Source of the DNA: Chara braunii
Lineage: Eukaryota; Streptophyta; Charophyceae; Charales; Characeae
NCBI GenBank assembly: GCA_003427395.1
Contig: BFEA01000011.1
Coordinates: 3,380,445 to 3,416,471 of the forward strand
Reading direction: 5' to 3'
DNA: 36,027 nucleotides
Part shown: positions 27,716 through 36,027 of the stretch, piece by piece
Position numbering within the stretch: the stretch's first letter is position 1
How the letters are laid out: each line of letters starts with the position of its first letter
Made by a program: the position numbers and the translations under genes
The notes under the pieces: generated by a model
The model's input: only the letters and a program-made list of their open reading frames with translations
Databases searched by the model: none
Told to the model about the DNA's origin: nothing

Positions 27716-30344
27716 TAGATTTTGTATTTAGTTTTAAAGCGTTGTCGTACCAAATACCCTTACAAGGGTAATTGGCGTGTTTTTTGCAAGTTACGCCAGT
27801 ACGACCTCGCCCGTCTGACGGCGCACGCGCAAGAGGGAGTTTGGTCCTCGCCTGGGTGAGCCGCGCGCGGAGTATTGACGGCAAGATGCGACCATGCGCA
27901 GCCTGGGTGTGCGAGGCGTCGTGAACTAGTGGGATACGTGACATTCATTTTTGGTTTTATTATTTATTTATTTATTTGTTTTTATTTTATTGTTTCTACC
28001 TCGATGATCGGTTTTGTTCCCGTCCTCTGTCCAGGGTAGCCGCCGCTGCAGACGGGGACCTTGGGTGCGCGCCTAGCTCAACAGGCCGCGGGTTCAGGGT
28101 GCTGGCGAAAGTCTTCTACCACGCCGTTGCTAAGAATACGACATGGTCAGGGCTTGAGTGTGCCATTGCACCTAAGGAAAAAGAGTCGGTAATGCTGAGT
28201 GTATATGTCCTACGTTTCGGGTCCGGTGAGGCTGAGAGGGAGTGTGTTGTATTTGCGGGATGGCCTGGAGTGTGGTTATAAATTGCTTCCGGGACTGCAC
28301 CGAAGCTACCCCGTTATGGTATTACGGGGACCCTCGTACTAGCAGCCGCATCTGTGCTCTAGGCTCCAACGAAAGAACATGTGGGGGCTGCACCCACCGG
28401 CAGGTGCGATAATTGCTACAGCCGGTGGGCGATACCAGCCAAGGGCCGGCCGATAACATTAGGGCCGAACTCCTTCGAAGGGTCAGTCACTGTGCCTCTC
28501 CCCAAGCCTCCTCCCCCTATGAGCATCAAGAGTCGCTGTTAAGTGCCGCTCGGTGGAGGGAAGACCAACGGCATATCGCCTGGACAGCGGGTTCGGTCGG
28601 CTTGCGTCGGGCAGCAACAGGCGGGGCGAACGAGACGAGGACAGTCAGCGAGGGATGGGGCGAACCCAACAACATTCGTAGTAGAAAGAGACGGACGGGC
28701 GTTGCGTTAACTGCTAGCAAGCAGTGGGGGAGCGACGGGCAGCTACGGAGGCAGAAGGAGGAATGAATGAACCTGGACGCTAAATCGCGCCAGGAACATT
28801 AAGAAGTTGAGCGCGGCAAGGGCAAGCTATGGTGGACGTGGCGCAGGAGGCAGTCAGACATGCTCGAGTGGCTCGATTCCTAGCAGAATCAGGCGAGTAG
28901 AAGGTCGATTTTGGTTTTTTAAGCCCGAGCGAATCTGAATCCAAGCTTAGTTTTAGACTTAAGTTAGTGTTTGAGGAGCTAGACAGGAAAGTGAGTGTGC
29001 GGACATGGTGGAAGGAAGAGTGGCGTGACAACAAAATACAAATTACTTACTCGATTCTTGACGGAATCGGGCGAAGTAAAAAGCGATTCCGTGGTTTTGG
29101 AGTAGAGCGAGATAGATGGCGGGGTCAGATTTTGGAGTAGGTTAGTAGGTTAGTTGGTGTGAGCGATGTGACCACGCGGAGCTATGGAGGAGACGGGAAG
29201 AAGAGAAGGGGGAGAGTGTATAACGTAGCCAATCGAGAAGAGAATCGGGGGAAGGAGAAGTCGATCCGAGGGTTTTCGGGGTTGGCGACCTCGGATCTGA
29301 AGTCGGATTTGTATTGGAGTTAGTATAAAAAGAGTTAGTAAGGAGAGTGGCCTCGCGAAGAAAGAGGTTTGATTAAGATCGAAGGGTGATTCTTTCCACA
29401 TTTCAGCGGAAAATTCATCCTTTTTTTTTTTTTTTATGAGGATTGGCGGGTACGTTGCTCAACGTATTGATGGGGTAGTGTCTTTGCACGACGAGTAAGT
29501 GTGTGTGCCTATAGTCTATGACAAGGTTCATTCCGATTTGGTCGCCCTGTCGAACGATGTAGTGTGAGGGCGGCCATGAAGTTACAGACCGACCTGTTAG
29601 GTGAGGCGTGTTCGACTTACCATACGAGAAGGGTTGGGAGTGAGTGACGAGGTTGGAAAACCTACGTACTGGCGTTCGAGGTGTTGGGCTTGTCGTATTA
29701 TGGAAGCATGGAAAGTGAACCGCAGGGGGAGGGGGACTTATCTGTGGGTCGACACGCTGCCCTCTCCCAGCGATTTGGAATGGGGGTGTATCTGCCCGAG
29801 TTAGAACAAATTTGCTTACTTCCGGCACGTTTGATGAGTCGCAGGGAGTCGTTGAGCTTGGTACCTCCTGGGCGTCTCAGATTCTCGTTTGAGTTATCTG
29901 AAGATTGACTGTCCGCTAGTTAGTCAGGTATGTCAAAGGGTTGAGGAGGAGAAGCCAGGGCTTGTTTTGGATAGTGCAACTCAGCCAGAGGTAGAAACTA
30001 TGGCCCCAAACCGTGGGACAATCATAAATGAGTTTATGCGATGTACTAGACTTTGTGGTAGGAGAGAGGCTGCAGTTTTTCTTTGCTGGTTGCTGGTGTG
30101 CTGCTCATTCCGCCAGCCTGCGTAAGCCAGGAGGCCGACCGCAAAGGTGTAAACTTAACTATTAGCAAATACGTTGTTCGTTTACTGCACGAAGTGGTTG
30201 GAGGTAAGCCACGAAGTTGCGAGCGTAAGCTTGGAAGGGTGGTTGTTCTTTGGTTGGAGGGAGATATTGCTGCGAATTGAGAGGTTGTCATGAAGTCAAC
30301 AATAGGCCGTTTGACTTAGATTGACCGAGCTACTGCGCATTTTG
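27716..30344. other. Spacer between the two module-P blocks
   Basis: About 2.6 kb of GC-richer sequence. Perfect hairpins include CCCCGT/ACGGGG (28309-28329) and CCCACCGGC/GCCGGTGGG (28393-28429). A diverged direct repeat has hairpins GATTC/GAATC (28875-28890) and CGATTC/GAATCG (29052-29069). Frames at 28413-28766 (plus) and 29415-29828 (minus) have no recognised domain. No gene is called. Confidence 0.5.
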
Positions 30345-30610
30345 GCCATCATTACGGGGCCCTCAGGCGTATCGAGATAATAAAGCCCTCTCCTCGGAGT
30401 TGAGTTTGTCCCTCTCCTGTATCTTGAGCGTCTGAAAACCCCTTATATTCTGCCTTTCTTAATCTAAGTTTAATCCTGTTCTGAGAGGAAGGCGGCATGC
30501 AGGATTGCAACCCGTAGGACCGCAACAAGACTCTGTGGGGAGTCTGCCCACCGATTGCGGGAGCTCTGACGGAACTCAGGAGGAGTTATGGAGGCAGGAA
30601 ACTGAAAGGT
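30345..30610 (+). repeat. Module P, copy 2
   Basis: Direct repeat of 24220-24480, about 6.1 kb downstream, with many substitutions and small indels. It ends ctgaaaggtaatc, like the first copy before its hairpin series. Confidence 0.75.
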
Positions 30611-30869
30611 AATCATTGTTTTTCTTCTATAAACCTGATTATAACCCATACTTGTATTCATTGCTATGTTTGACTGAGTATGTTGCCTGTCTCCCTACTT
30701 TGACTTTCAGTTTGACTTTCAGGACACAAACGAGACTTAACTAAAGGAATGCATGTACAATGTCAGTTTCAATTTATTGTTTGACTGAAAGCAGATTGTG
30801 AGATTGCATATGGGGAAAGGTGGGAGGAAGGTTGTATTGTTTGTGCTTGACTGGGTCAACGAAAGGCTG

Positions 30870-31535
30870 GGATTGTCTCCATAAGATTGGAGGGCACAGT
30901 GCTATGTTTATTGTTGATTACATGGAGGACAAGACATGTTCTCATAAGTTTGGGTGGTCTGGTTGCTTTGACTTGCGAGGTCTGACTGTGATTGATTTTC
31001 TAGGCACCAAGCATGTTCCATAAGTTTGGGTGGTTTGGTCGCCTTGTTTACTTTAGGTTTCTTTCAGTTTCTTTCTGGTTTGGCTTTAAGAGAATAAACC
31101 AGGCTGAGGACCAAACAGATTCCCATAAGTTTGGGTGGTCTTGGTTCAATACCACGCACATGTTGGAACCAAAAGGATATAACTTGGCTATATTTTACTA
31201 TTATTCTATCTATGAACAGGCTAATCAGACAGGGTTCCATAAGTTTGAGTGGTCTGACTATAGCCTATCACCAACTGAAGAGAGTACTAACTAAAAATAA
31301 ATATGTGGTACGAAGGGGCAGACTGAATCTTGAGCTAAAGATGATCGGTTCAGTTATATGCTACCTCAAAAGATTAAGTGCAGATAATTATATAAAGTTG
31401 GGATACTTAAACAGTTCAGGGCGACTAGGGTGGCCTAATTATATGCCCAAAGAAGAGAAACGTTGTTGTGCCCTGTGTTTGTGTATATTCTATGGCTGAG
31501 CTAGACAGGTTCCCATAAGTTTGGGTGGTCTAGCT
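30870..31535 (+). repeat. Hairpin series B
   Basis: At least five units share the loop core ttcccataagtttgggtg but have different complementary stems: weak AGAC/GTCT near 30936, GGCACCAAGC/GTTTGGTCGCC with one bulge (31003-31043), GGACCAA-AC/GT-C-TTGGTTC (31108-31147), GGCTA plus TCAGAC/GTCTGA plus TAGCC (31219-31265), AGCTAGAC/GTCTAGCT (31499-31535). Near 30880, ctccataagattggag is a reduced form. It holds the place after module P that series A holds in the first block. Confidence 0.8.
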
Positions 31536-31799
31536 TTATGCTTTATGTAAGCTGGGTATAAATGGATAAATCATTGAAATATTATGAACTATTGTTTGTC
31601 CAGGTTAACTTGGGGATGGTGAGAGTACTTACCTTTGTGGTTTGACCTGCATGTGGCTAAGTGAGATCACTTTTTAGTCCGAGTCTCAGTTGATAGGTAG
31701 TTGCTTTAGATGCTCGTCACGTGCTAGGGCCATAAGAGTTAGTTTAAATTCTTGCATTTTTTTAGCTAAGTTCATCTTACTTAGGTCAATTTCTGCATT

Positions 31800-32375
31800 T
31801 TCTGGGACCATTTGTTATACTTGGTCTTGTATAAATTTTGGTAAGTCACTTTCTCTACGGAAAGCGCTGCCGAAATTTCTACAAAACCAAGGAGTTAGTC
31901 ATATTTTGTCTTTTCAAAGTTCAGTTTGTCTGACTTTTTGGCTTAGTAAAAATTCGGTAAGCCTCCTTTTCTAAAGGGAGTGTTGCCCAAATTTTTGCTA
32001 ATTCAGGGAGTTAAATAAAATTGGACCTTGAGAAGTCAAAGTCATTTTAGATTTCGAACTTGTCTTTGTGTAAATTTTGGTAAGCTACTTTCTCTACGAG
32101 AAGAGCTGCCGAATTTTTCCAAATCCAAGGAGTTAGTAAAAATTTGACTTTTTAAAAGTTCAACTTGTCTGATTTTTATATGGCGTAGTAAAAATTTGAG
32201 AAGTTTCCTTTTCTAAAGGGAGTGCTGCCCAAATTTTCGCTAATTTATGGAGTTGGACAAAATTTGACTTTGAAAGGTTTAAGATTATTTTTGTTTTCAT
32301 ATTTAGGCTGGTATAAATTCTGGAAAGACACTTTTCCTACGGGACGCGCTGCCGAACTTTTATTAGTTTAGGGGA
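31800..32375 (+). repeat. A/B satellite, block 2 (five monomers)
   Basis: Monomers align on gctgcc/gttgcc at 31866, 31982, 32105, 32224 and 32348 (periods 116, 123, 119, 124). First, third and fifth (A) read ctttctctacg or similar, then gctgccgaa. Second and fourth (B) read ccttttctaaagggagtg then ctgcccaaa. This gives an alternating dimer of about 240 bp. In many monomers aaattttgg upstream can pair with ccgaaattt downstream. Confidence 0.85.
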
Positions 32376-33139
32376 GATAGATTATATTTTTTGACAGGTA
32401 GCGACTCTGGCAATCCACTCTGTATGGCGGAGATTCTGCCATAGGTCTACCTTTCTTTTGGCACTAGCTTAGGGGTAGACCTAGGCTTGGTTATCAGGAG
32501 AGTCTCGAGTGAGAATGTGTCATGGGGGTTCGATCTCCACACATTGACGATTTAGCTTGGATATTGACTTGTCTTATGATACATACCTTTTTTGGACATT
32601 CGATCTAGGATTGTGACTAGTTCCAGCTTGATCCTATGAGGATCACCTTCTGTTATCGCTGATAACAGGTCGGTTGGTTGATCACCGACTTGTTGGCTCA
32701 CGACGCAACTTTGCTTACACCTGTACTTCAGCTTGACTGCCTTAGCCCTGAGATTGGATATGTTTCTTTGAGGGTTTTAACCAGACTTCTTTTAATGGTC
32801 ATTATAAATAATTTATGAGATTTATGGAAAGTTTGATTATGACTGGGGCTTGAGCGTGTGAGGCGTGGTGTGAGTTACAGGGAACAGTAAAGTTGACCAC
32901 ATTGGCGTATGGCAATGTGGTTATTGTGTGTGCCTGTGTTTTATGCAGGCTAGTATTTTGGAGTATGAGTTGTACCTTGGAGACAGTGAGAATGACAACC
33001 ATGTGACACACGATCCGCATACCTAATGGGTTTATGTTTTCCCTTGTTTTATTTTATATCGAGTGCTGTTTTGATATATGAGTGTTGGGTATTTACTTAT
33101 TTATTGATTGATTTTGCTTATTAATTTTTATGGTTAGAC
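32376..33139. other. Spacer with hairpins
   Basis: No gene recognised. CTGTTATC/GATAACAG forms a hairpin with a 3-nt loop (32650-32668). CCACATTG/CAATGTGG pair near 32897-32920; the second arm has the same first eight bases as the core of series A after its initial g. A part resembling 34400-34760 (ggggcttg, gtgtga, agttgacc) lies at 32840-32900. Confidence 0.5.
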
Positions 33140-33480
33140 GTTGTAGTCCGTGACAGCCGCCAAAGTCAAACCCCTTGATTTCTCTCTAGGCCCTAGGTGA
33201 AGGAGTTGGTCTCCAGGGCCTTGAAAGACGATTGCCACCACAGGTATGAACCTGTGTACCACCCACTCTCCGTAGGGTGAAGAAGAGGGTGTGGTTTTCA
33301 ACCGCACCTGGCGGTTGTCCAGCGTCGAGAGATCAATCCCTCAAGGCGCATGTCAGCCGATACTTGAGTGTCGAATGCGACCCTCGAGATTAACGAGGAC
33401 CGCATGTGTATGGGTACTACATAGTACGCCATCATTGCGACCACTTCTGTACGCTTGCATTGCGAGTTGATATGAGTTAA
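33140..33480. repeat. Module T, diverged copy
   Basis: cttgagtgtcgaatgcgaccctcgag near 33373 corresponds to cttgagtgtcgtatgcaac in the pair at 34891-35346. It contains hairpins CACAGGT/ACCTGTG (33239-33256) and GTACTA/TAGTAC (about 33413-33426). Confidence 0.45.
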
Positions 33481-33680
33481 CCATGTGTCCGCGCGGTCTT
33501 ATACTAAGCCTCGCGCGTGGCACCTATTCGATTTCCACATCGGAGAGTTATGGGATGGCTACTAAGGGACTAGGAGTGTTGTCTCGTTATTTGTCATATG
33601 TTGCTCTGTATATGCGCATATGCGTACGGGTTTTAATTTGTATGTCCTTAGAGTGGTGTACGCGTGGCGTGTGGGATGCG

Positions 33681-34105
33681 TCCTAGTCGACCGACGACGG
33701 GTCGCGCTTGGGACTTCAACCCCCCAAGATGTCGGTTCGCGTGCGGGTCCGATAGAGGCGTATTACCGCGGGTACCCCCTATGCTACAACGAAAGAGAAA
33801 CGCACTCGGCTAGTCCACCTCTGCGATTGCAGCTGATTAGATTTCGTACTGTGGACTGGTAGCTCGGCGGGGACACACCCACCGAAGGAAGGTGACAACT
33901 CCCGTAAGGTGGAGGTAAGTCGTGCCTCGAGTAGGCCCTATCCTGTCGTAGGGGCTCGCGAGAGGTATGGCTGGTGCACTCGACCGAAACGGCTTGTGGA
34001 AACTCCATGTATATTCTCGACAAGGATTAAAAACCAACTTCTGCGTGACGCGGTCGGGAGGGTCCCGCGCTGCCTTGTGCGGTGCTGGACCGATACGCTC
34101 AACAG
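33681..34105. repeat. Module U, copy 1
   Basis: Shares tcctagtcg, tacccccta or tacccccaa tgctacaacgaa, ggccacctctg-like, agctcggcggg, ggtgacaactccc and cgagaggtatggctgg-like blocks with 35522-35915. A long hairpin (cctcg... to ...cgagagg around ccctatcctg) is possible in both. It ends agcgctgcc, which merges into the next satellite monomer. Confidence 0.75.
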
Positions 34106-34280
34106 CGCTGCCATAATTTTTGCGAATCTGAAGAGTTAGTTAAATTTTGTCATGCCATAATTCAAGTTTTATCTTGAATTAAAATCAGTCTTGGTATAAA
34201 TTTGGGAAGGCTACTTCTCTAAGAGAGATGCTGCCCAAAAAATTTACTAATTCAAAGAGTTTTACAAATTTTGGGCTTAG
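34106..34280 (+). repeat. A/B satellite, block 3
   Basis: Two monomers aligned on gctgcc at 34107 and 34230 (period 123). The second is B type (aagagagatgctgccc). The first contains the perfect hairpin TAATTCAAG/CTTGAATTA (34158-34181). Confidence 0.75.
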
Positions 34281-34890
34281 CTTTAACTTTTTCTCGCTAC
34301 TCAACCTAAAAGCCTCAACCCATGTGGGTTGAATTTTTTTTTTTTTTTTTTTTTTTGTACCCGAACTTTGATCAAATAACCATTTAAAAAGAGACTGAGT
34401 GTTTTCTTTCGGAAGGTTGGACTAAGGTTGGGGCTTGTGTGAATAAGGCAGGGGTGTGAATAAGGCAAGGGGTGTGAGTGTAGAGAGTGGTTGAAGTTGA
34501 CCCCGTGTTGTGTTTGGTATGTCGATGTTGCACCTGCGTATGACCACGGATATGCATGAAAGATTTTCAATTGAACCTTGGTGATTATTTATATAGTACA
34601 TGAGTGGAGATGAACAAGCCAGATTATTGTTATGAGAGTGATTGTCTAATGTCACACAGTCCTTCTGTTTGACTAAATTTAACCACTTTGTTTTTACATA
34701 AGTTGGGATGGTTAAGCAAATGAGCGTACGTATAGACTTCGTGAACACGCGTCAAAATTCTCACACTCACATTTTGCTATTTGAATAAGTTGGTCGAAAA
34801 TTGGTCCTGAACCTGAAATTTGAGGTCCTTGTCCAAGACATTCCAGATTCTAACTCAGCACAAAAGGGTTTTCCTATGCGTTGAACATTG
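34281..34890. other. Spacer, no gene seen
   Basis: A poly(T) run (34337-34356) and gtgtgaataaggca in tandem (34437 and 34455). A weak match to 32840-32900. Confidence 0.45.
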
Positions 34891-35346
34891 GTGCACTGCC
34901 CATCACAGCGCTCTGCCTAGAGGTCAGAAGCGCCATGAGGGTTGAACAACTTATCCTTCAACCGTTCAGTACCGGGAAGAATATTTTTTTCACGATACCT
35001 CATCCCTGACGCTTGAGTGTCGTATGCAACACCGAAGCCCACGAAGGGTCGAGTGATTGTGGGTAACACAAAAAGTGTCGTCATGACAGTCGATTGCAAA
35101 GGTTCGCAAAATTGAATGGTGCACTGCCCATCACAACGCTCTGCCTAGAGGTCAAAAACGCCATAATGGTTGAACGACTTATCCTTCAACCGTTCAGTAT
35201 CAGAAAGAATATTTTCTTCACAATACCTCATCACTGACACATGAGCGTCGTATGCAACACTGAAGCCCTCGGAGGGTCGAGTGATTGCGGGTAATGCATG
35301 AATCGTCGCCATGGCAGTCGATTGCAAGGGTTCGCATAACTGAATA
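34891..35346. repeat. Module T, tandem pair (228-bp period)
   Basis: gtgcactgcccatcaca(g/a)cg begins at 34891 and 35119. The copies differ only by substitutions. On the minus strand each keeps a 60-codon frame, but most differences change the residue, so coding is unlikely. Confidence 0.9.
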
Positions 35347-35521
35347 TTATGAATTCTCTCGCACGCACGTCCCTCTTAAGCCCTTTCGTGTGCGACCTAC
35401 ATATGAACTCTTACGCTGATTAAGTTATGGGTTTAAACACTTGGCAAAGGGATAAGGTGCGATATTGTGAATAAAATTTGAGTTTTTAATTCAACGGTGT
35501 ATCGCACGGTGTGATTAATCA
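35347..35521. other. Spacer between modules T and U
   Basis: No gene or repeat recognised. Confidence 0.4.
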
Positions 35522-35915
35522 TCCTAGTCGGCCGGTGTAGGATCCCGTCCGAGAGATCAGCGCCTCGGACGACGGTTCACGTGCTGTTCCGATTCGGGCT
35601 TTAACCGTGCGTACCCCCAATGCTACAGCGAACGAGAAACGCCCTCGGTCAGGCCACCTCTGTGATTGCATACGAAAAACTTTCGTACGTGGTTCGATAG
35701 CTCGGCGGGAATACGCCCAACCAAGGCATGGTGACAACTCCCATAGGTGGAGGTAAATTGTACCTCGCGTGACCCTATCCTGCGTAGGGGTTCACGAGAG
35801 GTATGGTTGGCGCACACGGCCAGAGCGGTAAATGCTCTAGGCGACAAATCTTGCAAAATCCTGTGTGGCACGGCCGGGAGGGTTCCCCTCTGCGGGACCC
35901 ATGCGCTTGATAGCG
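35522..35915. repeat. Module U, copy 2
   Basis: Direct repeat of 33681-34105, diverged. TACGAAA/TTTCGTA forms an extra perfect hairpin near 35670-35687 not present in copy 1. It ends gcgcttgatagcgc, itself a hairpin. Confidence 0.75.
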
Positions 35916-35920
35916 CACAT

Positions 35921-35945
35921 ATGTGTGTGTGTTGTTTGTGTGTGT

Positions 35946-36027
<82 letters not shown>
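35921..36027. repeat. GT microsatellite at the window end
   Basis: A GT run with a few interruptions that continues beyond the window. Confidence 0.95.

Noticed and set aside
28073-28105. tRNA gene suggested by ctagctcaacagg and gggttcagg
   Set aside because: The two boxes are only about 14 bp apart, too close for a tRNA, and no cloverleaf can be drawn.
29829-29870. Second hammerhead core suggested by ttgatgagtcgcagggagtcg
   Set aside because: The first core base is wrong and no GAAA follows helix II.
34917-35327. Paired 60-codon frames in the two module-T copies as a small gene family
   Set aside because: About 20 residues of 60 differ and most base changes are non-synonymous. The frame survives because the copies differ by substitutions only.
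33784-35871. Similar frames of about 80 codons in the two module-U copies
   Set aside because: Similarity is patchy, the best-matching frame changes along the copy, and the hairpin fit is as good as the coding fit.

Overview
This window is nuclear DNA from a green plant or charophyte alga. The evidence is a spliced TRICHOME BIREFRINGENCE-LIKE (TBL) exon, a short run of plant-type TTTAGGG repeats, a chromodomain-bearing Ty3/gypsy retrotransposon with an initiator-Met-tRNA primer site, a U2 snRNA fragment, long GA/CT and GT microsatellites, and assembly gaps. The very high microsatellite and repeat load recalls the Chara draft genome, but that is an impression I cannot test here.

Layout. 1-712 holds the first exon of a TBL-type polysaccharide O-acetyltransferase on the minus strand, entering its first intron at the window edge; 713 to about 2.3 kb is its GA-rich 5' flank. 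From 2.3 to 5.1 kb lie small terminal-inverted-repeat (TIR) elements, including one with a 9-bp target duplication, and a poly(A)-tailed retroposon nested in another TIR element. From 5,677 to 15,437 there is a complete but dead chromovirus-type LTR retrotransposon (minus strand): TG..CA LTRs, 5-bp target duplication TCGTG, primer binding site, gag, protease, RT, RNase H, a truncated integrase fused to a chromodomain, and a long leader with repeated stem-loops and a 306-bp gap. It sits inside an older TIR element.

From 15.7 to 21.2 kb come more inverted-repeat elements, microsatellites, a U2 snRNA retro-fragment and an interstitial telomere-like run. 21.5-24.2 kb shows no recognisable gene.

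From 24.2 kb to the end the window is a layered repeat locus. It has two copies of a conserved module, each followed by irregularly spaced hairpins whose loop is conserved while the complementary stems differ from copy to copy, then an alternating A/B satellite of about 120-bp monomers, and further modules repeated as a higher-order unit. A hAT-like element with a perfect 8-bp target duplication interrupts one hairpin series. Nested in it is a short repeat carrying a full type III hammerhead ribozyme fold.

Only the TBL exon looks like a host protein-coding gene. The most interesting signals are the covarying-stem hairpins, the hammerhead ribozyme, and the pattern of TAG-only lesions in the retrotransposon.
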